From: JAGQTE01 sp964648005 | GTDB taxonomy: Bacteria > Actinomycetota > Acidimicrobiia > Acidimicrobiales > Acidimicrobilacustridaceae | Assembly: GCA_964648005.1 (NCBI GenBank) | Contig: CAZYKR010000072.1 | Location: forward strand, 1 to 16,583 | Length of the DNA: 16,583 nt | Direction of reading: 5' to 3' | Part shown: piece by piece, positions 1 through 6,877 of the stretch | Numbering within the stretch: position 1 is the stretch's first letter | How the letters are laid out: every line of letters starts with the position of its first letter | The notes under the pieces: model-generated | Seen by the model: the letters and a program-made list of their open reading frames with translations, nothing else | Told to the model about the DNA's origin: nothing | Databases searched by the model: none | Program-made: the position numbers and the translations under genes

Positions 1-821
1 AGCAGACCGACACCTACTACATCGTCGCCCACTTCCACTACGTGCTCTTCGGCGGCGCCTTCTTCGGCTTCATGGGTGGCTTCTACTACTACTGGCCCAA
101 GGTCTTCGGCTACATGCTCGACGAGAAGATGGGCAAGTGGAACTTCTGGATCCTCTTCCTGGGCTTCAACCTGACCTTCGGTCCGATGCACATCATCGGC
201 CTCCAGGGCATGAGCCGGCGGTACTACACGTACGACCCGGATTTCGGCTTCGACATCTGGAACAAGATCGCCACCGTCGGCGCCTTCACCATCGCCCTGT
301 CGGTGATCCTGTTCATCGTCAACATCGCGCTCAGCTACAAGCGGTCGAAGTCGCTGCCGCCGGTCGGCGCCGACCCATGGGACGCCCGCACGATCGAGTG
401 GATCACCCCGAACCCCACGCCCGAGTGGAACTTCGACCCGATCCCGACCATCACCCGCGTCGACGACTTCTGGTACCAGAAGTACGAAGAGACGGCCGAC
501 GGAGGCCTGGTGAAGGTGCGTGACGCCAAGGACCTCGTGCAGGACAGCGACGGTGTCGGGGTGCACCTCCCGTCGCCGTCGTACTGGCCGATCGTGCTGG
601 CCTTCGGCCTCCCGGTCGTCGCCTACGGCCTCATCTTCTCGTGGTGGCTCTGCCTCCTCGGTGGCGCCATCATCGTCACGGCGATGTTCGGTTGGGCGTT
701 CGAACCGCCGGACGATCCCGAGGCCGCCCACGGTCACGGCCACGACGAGGCGGGGCACGACGATCACGGCAGCGCGGCCGATGTGGACGCGCTCGAGCAG
801 GAGGTGGCTCCCGTTGGCTGA
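1..821 (+). CDS. ctaD: Cytochrome c oxidase subunit I, C-terminal part, with fused subunit-IV-like membrane domain (5' truncated)
   Basis: This is the C-terminal part of the catalytic subunit of the aa3-type terminal oxidase, which reduces O2 to water in the plasma membrane. The open frame enters from the left edge (first full codon at base 3) and begins in transmembrane helix X: the histidines of the HFHYV motif (codons at 30 and 36) are the heme a3 and heme a ligands known for the family. Two more helices follow (about bases 141-225 and 264-340), matching helices XI and XII. After a conserved linker containing PNPTPEW, an unusual extension carries two further helices (about 580-700) ending in FGWAFEP, resembling the C-terminal half of the separate actinobacterial subunit IV (CtaF). 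The last 30 residues are rich in His, Asp and Glu (HGHGHDE, GHDDHG). The stop overlaps the ctaE start by 8 nt, indicating translational coupling. Family identity is certain; the fusion reading is inference. Confidence 0.96.
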   Translation, partial: QTDTYYIVAHFHYVLFGGAFFGFMGGFYYYWPKVFGYMLDEKMGKWNFWILFLGFNLTFGPMHIIGLQGMSRRYYTYDPDFGFDIWNKIATVGAFTIALSVILFIVNIALSYKRSKSLPPVGADPWDARTIEWITPNPTPEWNFDPIPTITRVDDFWYQKYEETADGGLVKVRDAKDLVQDSDGVGVHLPSPSYWPIVLAFGLPVVAYGLIFSWWLCLLGGAIIVTAMFGWAFEPPDDPEAAHGHGHDEAGHDDHGSAADVDALEQEVAPVG

Positions 822-1455
822 TACGGCCACCTTCGAGCCGGTCCACGAGACCGGGCGTGACGCAGCGGCACCGCATGCGCACATCGAGCACGACACCAAC
901 ACCGGCATCTCCAACACCAAGTTGGCGATGTGGCTGTTCCTCGGCTCCGAGTGCCTGCTGTTCGGTGCTCTGCTCACCACCTACCTGCTCTACAAGAACC
1001 CGCTACCGGGCCAGGGCCCGACCCGAGAGCAGCTCTTCGACATCCCGTTCACCTCGGCATCGTCGTTCGTCCTGCTGATGAGCTCGCTGACGATGGTGCT
1101 CGCGGTGGCGGCGATCGAGCGCGGCGATCACCACCGGATGCGCATCTGGCTCGGCTCGACCGCCGTGCTGGGCAGCCTGTTCATCGCCGGCCAGATCTAC
1201 GAGTTCACGACCTTCTACGCCGAGGGCCTCGGCTACACCACCAGCCGGTTCGGCAGCGCCTTCTACACCCTGACCGGCTTCCACGGCGTGCACGTCACCG
1301 CCGGCATCATCATGTTGGTGTCGTTGCTGTTGTGGTCGCTGCGTGGCAACCTGCCCGAGCACCGGTCCGAGACCGTCGAGGTCGTCGGCCTGTACTGGCA
1401 CTTCGTCGACGTCGTCTGGATCGTCCTGTTCGCCGTCGTCTACCTGATCCCCTGA
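814..1455 (+). CDS. ctaE: Cytochrome c oxidase subunit III
   Basis: Membrane subunit III of the heme-copper oxidase, which supports proton uptake and stability of the catalytic subunit. The 213-residue product has five predicted helices (about residues 37-60, 82-101, 111-131, 155-177 and 193-212), the usual size for actinobacterial subunit III. Family signatures are visible: GFHGVHVTAG (residues 155-164) and YWHFVDVVWIVLF (194-206). The start is set at TTG 814 because AGGAGG (799-804) lies 9 nt upstream; the frame stays open further upstream, but that part overlaps ctaD and looks like a shadow. The start lies inside the end of ctaD (8-nt overlap). The N-terminal 29 residues are hydrophilic and His-rich (HAHIEHD), echoing the His-rich tail of the upstream ctaD product. 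Confidence 0.95.
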   Translation: MADTATFEPVHETGRDAAAPHAHIEHDTNTGISNTKLAMWLFLGSECLLFGALLTTYLLYKNPLPGQGPTREQLFDIPFTSASSFVLLMSSLTMVLAVAAIERGDHHRMRIWLGSTAVLGSLFIAGQIYEFTTFYAEGLGYTTSRFGSAFYTLTGFHGVHVTAGIIMLVSLLLWSLRGNLPEHRSETVEVVGLYWHFVDVVWIVLFAVVYLIP

Positions 1456-1478
1456 CCGAGGCCGGAGGAACGACCACC

Positions 1479-1871
1479 ATGGCGCATCCGCACCAGCCCC
1501 CAGTACCCACCTCGGTCCTCGACGGCGCCGTCGAGGACTACCCGAGCGACTGGAAGTATTGGAAGGTCGGCATCATCCTGTTCGTCCTCACCGCCATCGA
1601 GGTGTCGACCTACGTCCTGGCGGACTCGGTGTTCTCGGACAGTCGGGTGCTGATCGCCACGCTGCTGTTCCTGATGGTGGTCAAGTTCTGGGCCGTGGCC
1701 TGGTACTTCATGCACCTCAAGTTCGACAAGCGCATCCTCACGGTGGCCTTCTACTCGGGCATCGCGTTGGCCCTTGTCGTGTACCTGTGCATGTTGTTGG
1801 CGTTCCGCTACTTCGGCGATGACGGCATGATCTGCCCGTCGGACAGCCTGAACTGCATCACCGAAGGCTGA
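1479..1871 (+). CDS. Cytochrome c oxidase subunit IV, COX4_pro (CyoD-like) family
   Basis: Small accessory membrane subunit of the oxidase encoded just upstream. The 130-residue product has a hydrophilic N-terminus (about 1-27) and three helices (about 28-50, 55-79 and 85-108). The family-typical pattern FLMVVKFWAVAWYFMHLKFD spans helix 2 and the following loop. The ATG at 1479 is preceded by GGAGG (1464-1468) at 10-nt spacing, and 23 nt separate it from the ctaE stop, so it belongs to the cta operon. The C-terminus contains two cysteines (CPSDSLNC), not a general feature of the family. It coexists with the CtaF-like extension on ctaD, so the oxidase may have two subunit-IV-like elements. The gene ends 3 bp before the convergent ABC permease gene, leaving no room for a terminator outside coding sequence. 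Confidence 0.88.
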   Translation: MAHPHQPPVPTSVLDGAVEDYPSDWKYWKVGIILFVLTAIEVSTYVLADSVFSDSRVLIATLLFLMVVKFWAVAWYFMHLKFDKRILTVAFYSGIALALVVYLCMLLAFRYFGDDGMICPSDSLNCITEG

Positions 1872-1874
1872 CGG

Positions 1875-2624
1875 TCACTCCCAGCGGAATCGGGCGGCCG
1901 CCACGATCGGTGCCGCCACAGCCCACACGACGAGCACGAGCCACGCCTGAGCCGACGCCGCCTCGCCGGAGGTGAGCGACGCGCCCAGCACCTCGGACAA
2001 CGCCGCTGCCGGCAGCAATCGGGCCACCGCCTCGAGCGGCGCCGGCAGGCTCTCGAGCGGGATGATCATGCCGCCCAGCAGCAGGAGCACCAGGTACAGG
2101 CTGTTGGCCAGCGCCAGGGTGAGCGTGCCCTTGAGGGTGCCGGCCATGAGCAGGCCGATGCCGGCGAACGCCGCCGTACCGGCGAGCACTGCGGGGACGG
2201 CGAGCACCGCCGTCGCCGCCGGCCGCCAGCCGAGCGCCACCGCGGCGGCGGTGATCAGCACCACCTGGATGGCCTCGACCACGAGGACCATGACGATCTT
2301 GGCCACCACCAGCCGGGTCCGACCCAACGGTGAGGCGCCGAGCCGCTTGAGCACCTTGTACTGCCGGTCGAACCCGGTGCCGATCCCCAGGCTGACCATG
2401 GCCGTCGACATGACCGCCAGCGCCAGGATGCCGGGCGCCAGGAAGTCGATGGGTTCGGCGACGCCCTCGGGTACGGGGAGCACGTCGACCAGCGAGAAGA
2501 AGACCAGCAGCAGGAGCGGGATGCCGAGCGACACGAGCAGCTGCTCGCCCTGACGCAGGCTGAGTCGCAGCTCGTTGCGGACCTGTGCAGCGAGGATGGT
2601 CCCCGACGAGGCCGGAGGGCTCAT
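1875..2624 (-). CDS. ABC-2 type transporter, permease subunit
   Basis: Membrane subunit of an ABC exporter of the ABC-2 (DrrB/NodJ-like) class. The 249-residue product has about six hydrophobic segments (near residues 29-46, 62-82, 106-130, 138-162, 165-189 and 228-245). The cytoplasmic loop YKVLKRLGASPLGR (about 89-102) matches the coupling segment conserved in ABC-2 permeases. The ATG at 2624 overlaps the stop of the ATPase gene in an ATGA junction, so the two are translationally coupled; longer in-frame starts upstream would lie wholly inside the ATPase gene. The substrate cannot be read from sequence. ABC-2 pairs are often found near cytochrome oxidase and heme A biosynthesis genes in actinobacteria, so a link to oxidase assembly is possible but is only inference from neighbourhood. 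Confidence 0.88.
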   Translation of the reverse strand: MSPPASSGTILAAQVRNELRLSLRQGEQLLVSLGIPLLLLVFFSLVDVLPVPEGVAEPIDFLAPGILALAVMSTAMVSLGIGTGFDRQYKVLKRLGASPLGRTRLVVAKIVMVLVVEAIQVVLITAAAVALGWRPAATAVLAVPAVLAGTAAFAGIGLLMAGTLKGTLTLALANSLYLVLLLLGGMIIPLESLPAPLEAVARLLPAAALSEVLGASLTSGEAASAQAWLVLVVWAVAAPIVAAARFRWE

Positions 2625-3598
2625 CGTGCCCGCCGTCGGCCGGGGCGACTCCGGCCATGCCCACCCGCGGCGGCGGTGCGGGACTCGGCAGCGTCGCTCG
2701 GTGTGCTCGTCAACGCCAGGAAGACGTCTTCGAGCCGCTTGCGCCCGGCGCGCAGGTCGCCGAGGGTCAGGTCGTTGGCTGCCAGCCACGCCGTGAGCGA
2801 CGCCACGGCGTCGGGCGTCGGTGCTGTCGCCGCCACGTACTCGCCCGGCGCCACCTCACGGACGGACGCTCCGAGGGCCGCGCTCAACGACGCCACGTCG
2901 ATGCCGCGCGGCCCACCGAAGCGGATCTCTTCGGTGCCGGTCTGCGCCATCAGCTCGGCTGGCGTGCCGGAGGCCACCAGGCGGCCGCGGTCGACGATCA
3001 GCACCCGGTCGGCAAGGCGTTCGGCCTCGTCGAGGTCGTGGGTGGTGACGAGCACGCATACGCCGGCGTCGCGCAGCTCGGCGATGACCTGACGGATCAG
3101 TTGCCGCCCCTGCGGGTCGACGCCGGCCGTCGGCTCGTCGAGGAACGCCACCTCAGGCTTGCCGACCAGCGCCAGGGCCAACGACAAGCGCTGCTGCTCG
3201 CCGCCCGACAGCTGGCGCCAGGTGCTGCGACGGCGATCGGCCAGACCGACGCGGGTCAGCAGGGCGTCGGGGTCCTCGGCGTCGGCGAAGAACGCGGCGT
3301 AGAGCTCGAGCACCTCGATCGGTCGGATGCCGGTGGCCACGCCGCCGTCTTGGAGCATCACGCCGATGCGCGGCACCAACGCGGCGTGGTCGGCGATCGG
3401 GTCCAGCCCCAGGACGCGGATCGTCCCGCTCGCCGGGCGTCGGAACCCCTCGAGCGCCTCGACGGTCGACGTCTTGCCGGCGCCGTTCGGTCCGAGCAAC
3501 GCCACGATCTCGCCGGGAGACGCGTCGAACGACAGGCCGTCCACGGCGACGAGGTCGTCGTAGGCGATGCGCAGGTCCTCGACGACGATGGCCGCCAT
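2621..3598 (-). CDS. ABC transporter ATP-binding protein (ABC-2/DrrA-CcmA class)
   Basis: ATPase partner of the downstream permease. The 325-residue product shows a full nucleotide-binding domain: Walker A GPNGAGKT (36-43), Q-loop Gln 83, signature LSGGEQQR (130-137), Walker B with catalytic Glu in FLDEPTAGVD (152-161) and switch His 187. The C-terminal 100 residues after the core, including the RLEDVFLALT segment, are typical of the DrrA/CcmA subgroup of drug, lipid or heme exporters. The end is Arg-rich (SRPGRRRAR). ATG 3598 was chosen over an in-frame start 108 nt further upstream, because homology begins at AIVVEDL and a TAGCGT -10 box ends 8 nt before this ATG. The gene is divergent from serS. 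The transported substrate is unknown. Confidence 0.92.
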   Translation of the reverse strand: MAAIVVEDLRIAYDDLVAVDGLSFDASPGEIVALLGPNGAGKTSTVEALEGFRRPASGTIRVLGLDPIADHAALVPRIGVMLQDGGVATGIRPIEVLELYAAFFADAEDPDALLTRVGLADRRRSTWRQLSGGEQQRLSLALALVGKPEVAFLDEPTAGVDPQGRQLIRQVIAELRDAGVCVLVTTHDLDEAERLADRVLIVDRGRLVASGTPAELMAQTGTEEIRFGGPRGIDVASLSAALGASVREVAPGEYVAATAPTPDAVASLTAWLAANDLTLGDLRAGRKRLEDVFLALTSTPSDAAESRTAAAGGHGRSRPGRRRAR

Positions 3599-3606
3599 GG
3601 GTGCCG

Positions 3607-3612
3607 ACGCTA
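3607..3612 (-). promoter_or_regulatory. -10 element for leaderless ABC-2 ATPase mRNA
   Basis: On the minus strand TAGCGT (TAnnnT) ends 8 nt before the ATG at 3598. There is no Shine-Dalgarno in between, so transcription should begin at or next to the start codon. No good -35 is visible. Confidence 0.5.
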
Positions 3613-3663
3613 CCGGCGGGCCGCCTCCCGCACCGAACCCGTCCGAGTGGGGTCGGAGGCGGT

Positions 3664-3672
3664 TGTTAGGGT
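3664..3672 (+). promoter_or_regulatory. Extended -10 element for leaderless serS mRNA
   Basis: TGTTAGGGT is an extended -10 (TGn plus TAGGGT) ending 8 nt before the serS ATG at 3681. There is no Shine-Dalgarno, so the transcript is probably leaderless. It stands 51 bp from the oppositely oriented -10 of the ABC-2 operon. Confidence 0.55.
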
Positions 3673-3680
3673 TTCGGCTC

Positions 3681-4975
3681 ATGATCGACCTGCGGCGCGT
3701 GCGCACCGACTACGACGGCGTGGCGGCGGCCCTCGCACGGCGAGGCGACGACCTCTCGCAGCTCAGCGAGGTCCGCGCCCTGGACGAACGGCAGCGGTCG
3801 GTCGCCGCCGAGCGCGACGACATCCGAGCACAGATCAAAGCGGTGTCGGCCGAGGTGGGCCGGCTTCGGCGCGACGGCGCCGCTGACGAGGCTGAGGCGA
3901 AGCAGGCCGAGAGCCGCGCCCTCGGCGAGCGCGAGCAGGGGCTCGACGTCGAGGCCTCGGAGCTGGCCGATCAGATCCGGGATCTGCTGCTGCGCATCCC
4001 CAACACGCCCTCGCCCGACGCTCCCGACGGCGGGAGCGACGCCGACAACCCGGTGGTGCGTGTCGAGGGGTACGACCCCGACGCTTACGCGGAGCACCAG
4101 CGGGTGCCGCACTGGGAGACCGGTGAGGCGCTCGGCATCTTGGACCTCGAGCGGGCCGTGAAGTTGTCGGGATCGATGTTCTCGATGTTCCGGGGTATGG
4201 NNNNNNNNNNGGGGCGACGTTGGCGCGCGGCCTGTGCCAGCTGGCATTGGACCGCAACGCCGACGCCTTCGAGGAGGTGCGGCCGCCGACGTTGGTGCTC
4301 AGCTCGACGCTGACGGCCACCGGCCAGCTGCCGAAGTTCGCTGACGACGCCTATGCCGTCGAGCGCGATGACCTGTGGTGCATCCCGACCGCCGAGGTGC
4401 CGCTCACGTCGATCGCGCGCGACGAGGTGCTCGACGAGGCCGACCTGCCGATGCGGCTGATGGCGTACTCGCCGTGCTACCGGCGCGAGGCCGGCTCGGC
4501 GGGCCGCGACACCCGTGGCCTGCTGCGGGTGCACGAGTTCGACAAGGTCGAGATCCTCGCGTACGCCACGCCCGAGCAGGCGCCGACCATGCTCGACGAG
4601 CTGGTGGCGCGGGCCGAGGGCACGCTCGCCGCGCTCGGCCTGCCGTATCGGGTCCTCGACATCTGCACCGGCGACCTCGGACAGTCGCATCACCGGTCGT
4701 TCGACCTGGAGGTGTACGCGCCTGGCGTGGACCGGTGGTTGGAGGTCTCGTCGATCTCGTGGTTCAGCGACTATCAGGCGCGCCGGGCCAACATCCGGTA
4801 TCGCCCGACGGGGGAGAAGCGCGCCGAGCACGTCCACACCCTGAACGGGTCGGCGCTGGCGGTGCCCCGGGTCTGGGCTGCACTTGTGGAGACGTACCGC
4901 CAGCCCGACGGCACCGTGGCGCTGCCCGAGGTGCTGTGGCCGTACCTGCGCGGCACCACCGTCATCGGGCGCTGA
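3681..4975 (+). CDS. serS: Seryl-tRNA synthetase (interrupted by an assembly gap)
   Basis: Class II aminoacyl-tRNA synthetase that charges tRNA-Ser with serine in the cytoplasm. The N-terminal part (to about base 3990) encodes the long antiparallel coiled-coil arm that grips the tRNA. The catalytic part has PTAEVPLT (near 4385), motif 2 with YRREAGSAGRDTRGLLRVHEFDKVE-type residues (about 4478-4552) and motif 3 NGSALAVPRV (about 4844-4873). Ten Ns at 4201-4210 sit between FRGM and GATLARGL. The frame before the gap (continuing from 3681) and after it (GGG codon at 4211) differ by the gap length, so the open frame appears broken, but both halves are intact and collinear with the family. I treat it as one functional gene of about 425 residues. 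The start is ATG 3681, with no Shine-Dalgarno and a -10 box 8 nt upstream. Confidence 0.95.
4201..4210. other. Assembly gap (10 Ns) inside serS
   Basis: A fixed-size run of ten N separates two contigs. Flanking codons read FRGM before and GATL after, which are adjacent in the family as I remember it, so the gap probably hides no missing sequence and the contig ends overlap by one or a few G. Confidence 0.9.
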
Positions 4976-5001
4976 GGCGTCGGGCCGGGCCGGAGCAACC
5001 G

Positions 5002-5547
5002 ATGTCCGCCGGCGAATCCGACGATGCCGCCCCCGACGGCGAGGCCGAGCGCGACGGGAACGTGTCCGAGCTCGACGGCGCGCCCGGCGAAGCCGATGAC
5101 GTGCCCGCCGTTGCGGGCGAGGCCGATGAGGACGATGTCGACGGGGACGGCGTCGACGGGGATAGTGACGACGAGGACGGTGACGACGGGGACGGCGTCG
5201 CGCCGTGGCGCCGGAGCCGGCTCGACGTCGGTGCCGGGGTGGTCCTCGTGCTCTACGCGCTCTGGGTCGCGGCGCAGCTCGGCGCGTTGGCGGTGGACGA
5301 GGGCGCGTTCGACGCGCTGGCCCGGTTGCACGCAGGTGTGCTCGGCCGAGTGTGCATCAGCCTCGTCGTGCTGGCGGCCCTGTGGCACACGACGCAGGGC
5401 GCACTGACCCTGCTGGGTGGGCCGTGGCCCGTCGTGCGTCGACGCGAAGGCCCGGTTCGTCAGGTGTGCGCCTTCGTGACCCTGGCGCTGGGAATTCCGG
5501 CGGTGACCGTCGTGCTCTGGCCGGTGATGGCGGGGATCCCCACGTGA
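5002..5547 (+). CDS. SdhC-like (succinate dehydrogenase cytochrome b subunit-like) membrane protein with acidic N-terminal extension
   Basis: The 181-residue product has a strongly acidic, low-complexity region (residues 1-66, dominated by Asp, Glu and Gly) followed by three helices (about 76-95, 114-136 and 154-177). Helix 2 carries His 129 in LWHTTQGAL, placed like the heme b ligand of SdhC (HxxxGxR pattern), and the next gene aligns with SdhD, so I read this as an SdhC-like anchor. The helix-1 HRxSG motif, which contributes quinone-site residues in SdhC, is not seen. The acidic tract contains a 16-bp direct repeat (5140-5155 and 5185-5200) spaced exactly 15 codons. GGAG at 4992-4995 lies 6 nt before the ATG. 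It follows serS by 26 nt and overlaps the next gene at GTGA. No sdhA or sdhB lies nearby. A different heme membrane protein is possible. Confidence 0.55.
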   Translation: MSAGESDDAAPDGEAERDGNVSELDGAPGEADDVPAVAGEADEDDVDGDGVDGDSDDEDGDDGDGVAPWRRSRLDVGAGVVLVLYALWVAAQLGALAVDEGAFDALARLHAGVLGRVCISLVVLAALWHTTQGALTLLGGPWPVVRRREGPVRQVCAFVTLALGIPAVTVVLWPVMAGIPT

Positions 5548-5891
5548 CGGCACCGATCGCAGTGGCGACGCACTCGTGGCGGTGGCACCTCGAGCGCGCG
5601 GCCGCGGTGTTGCTGATCGTGCTCGTACCGGTGCACGTGGCCTCCGCGCTGGTGTGGACCGACCCGGCGTCGTGGTCAGCAACTCGGATGGTGGTCCGGT
5701 GGTCCAACCCTGCCTGGCGCGCGGTCGACGTCGTGACGTTGGCGTTGGCGTTGGTGCACGGTCTGGGGACGCTGCGCCGACGCGTGCCCGACGACGGACG
5801 CGGCCGGCCGGCGCGCATCGGTATCGATCTGGTGCTGGTGGCAGCGCTGCTGGCGACCGTGGCTGCGGCGTTCACCTATCGGCTGGTGTGA
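5544..5891 (+). CDS. SdhD-like (succinate dehydrogenase membrane anchor-like) protein
   Basis: The 115-residue product has three helices (about residues 18-38, 59-77 and 92-112). The segment RWSNPAWRAVDVVTLALALVHG (about 52-73) resembles the RWASPFWQVWDL...LAMLHG region of actinobacterial SdhD as I remember it, with His 72 at the heme-ligand position. After the helix, family members usually have an Asp-Tyr pair whose Tyr contacts quinone; here the equivalent sequence is RRRVPDDG, with no Tyr. The GTG start overlaps the stop of the SdhC-like gene (GTGA), so the pair is translationally coupled. The flavoprotein and iron-sulfur subunits are absent: the next gene is a convergent oxidoreductase. 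It may be an anchor pair encoded away from sdhAB, or a related cytochrome b pair with another partner. Confidence 0.6.
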   Translation: MTAPIAVATHSWRWHLERAAAVLLIVLVPVHVASALVWTDPASWSATRMVVRWSNPAWRAVDVVTLALALVHGLGTLRRRVPDDGRGRPARIGIDLVLVAALLATVAAAFTYRLV

Positions 5892-5931
5892 GCGCGACGT
5901 CGACGGCGCGCCCGGCGGGCGGCGTGCGCGC

Positions 5932-6864
5932 TCAGGGCAGCAGCGGCAGGACGGCGCTGCCGAGCAGCTCGAGGTGGTCGAGGTCGTCGGGGTCGAGCAA
6001 CTGCAGGTAGATCCGCTCGGCGCCCGCTTCGGCGAACGTGGCGATGGTGTCGAGCACCTCTGCGGGCGATCCGGCGGCGCCGTTCTGCTTGAGCTCGTCG
6101 ACGCCGCGCCCGATGGCGGCGGCGCGTCGCGCCACCTGTTCGTCGTCCTCGCCGCAGCACACGACGAGGGCCGCCGAGTACACGAGGCTGTCCGGGTCGC
6201 GCTCGGCCTGCTCGCAGGCGGCGCGCACGCGGGCGACCTGGTCCCGGTACACCTCGAGCGGCGGGAACGGCACGTTGAACTCCGAAGCGAAGCGCGCCGC
6301 CAGCGCCGGCGTCTTGGTGGCGCCATAGCCGCCGATGATGATCGGCGGGCCGCCGTCCTGCACCGGTCGCGGCAGCGCCGGGCTGCCGACGATGCCGTAG
6401 TGGTCGCCCTCGAACGTGTACTCACCGCCATCGGGGGTCGCCCACATCCCGGAGACGATCTCGAGTTGCTCGGCGAGCATGCCGAAGCGCTGGCCCATGG
6501 TGGGGAAGGGGATGCCGTAGGCGACGTGCTCGGTGTCGAACCATCCGGCGCCGAGCCCGAGCTCCACACGCCCGCCGCTCATGGCGTCGACCTGGGCGAC
6601 GGCGACCGCCAGAGGCCCGGGCAGACGGAAGGTCACCGAGCACACGAGCGTGCCCAGGCGGATGGTGGACGTCTCACGGGCGATGGCGCCGAGTGTGACC
6701 CAGGTGTCGGTGGGACCGGGCAGCGGTGAGCCCTCGCCCATGCGCAGGTAGTGATCGCTGCGGAAGAAGGCGCCGAAGCCGAGGCGCTCGGCAGCCTGGG
6801 CGACGGCGAGCTGCTGCTCGTAGCTGGCGCCTTGCTGGGGTTCGACGAAGATGCGGAGCTCCAT
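5932..6864 (-). CDS. LLM-class (luciferase-like) flavin/F420-dependent oxidoreductase
   Basis: Predicted cytoplasmic TIM-barrel oxidoreductase of the bacterial luciferase-like superfamily. The 310-residue product shows family hallmarks: an N-terminal strand (MELRIFVEPQ), SDHYLRMG near residue 40, TDTWVTLGAIARETSTIRLGT around 52-72, and the glycine-rich segment MSGGRVELGLGAGW followed by the EHVAYGIPFP region. This pattern is typical of actinobacterial F420-dependent members, which transfer hydride from F420H2 or reduced FMN to varied substrates; cofactor and substrate cannot be fixed from sequence. ATG 6864 is preferred over an in-frame TTG at 6873. A TAGGTT -10-like box ending 7 nt before the ATG overlaps the ccdA stop codon, so the gene may have its own leaderless transcript although it sits 10 nt behind ccdA. 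Confidence 0.87.
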   Translation of the reverse strand: MELRIFVEPQQGASYEQQLAVAQAAERLGFGAFFRSDHYLRMGEGSPLPGPTDTWVTLGAIARETSTIRLGTLVCSVTFRLPGPLAVAVAQVDAMSGGRVELGLGAGWFDTEHVAYGIPFPTMGQRFGMLAEQLEIVSGMWATPDGGEYTFEGDHYGIVGSPALPRPVQDGGPPIIIGGYGATKTPALAARFASEFNVPFPPLEVYRDQVARVRAACEQAERDPDSLVYSAALVVCCGEDDEQVARRAAAIGRGVDELKQNGAAGSPAEVLDTIATFAEAGAERIYLQLLDPDDLDHLELLGSAVLPLLP

Positions 6865-6871
6865 GCCCGCC

Positions 6872-6877
6872 AACCTA
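6872..6877 (-). promoter_or_regulatory. -10 element for leaderless LLM oxidoreductase mRNA
   Basis: TAGGTT on the minus strand ends 7 nt before the ATG at 6864 and includes the TAG stop of ccdA. There is no Shine-Dalgarno before that ATG. Confidence 0.4.

Noticed and set aside
520..813. Possible upstream extension of CtaE within ctaD
   Set aside because: The added residues are Ser/Arg-rich shadow sequence. The Shine-Dalgarno at 799-804 and the family length support TTG 814.
3681..4975. serS as a frameshifted pseudogene
   Set aside because: The break coincides exactly with the ten Ns; both halves are intact with all class II motifs, so it is an assembly artefact.
5892..5931. Possible terminator between the SdhD-like and LLM genes
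   Set aside because: The 40 bp are almost all G and C with several weak overlapping pairings but no single convincing stem and no U-tract.
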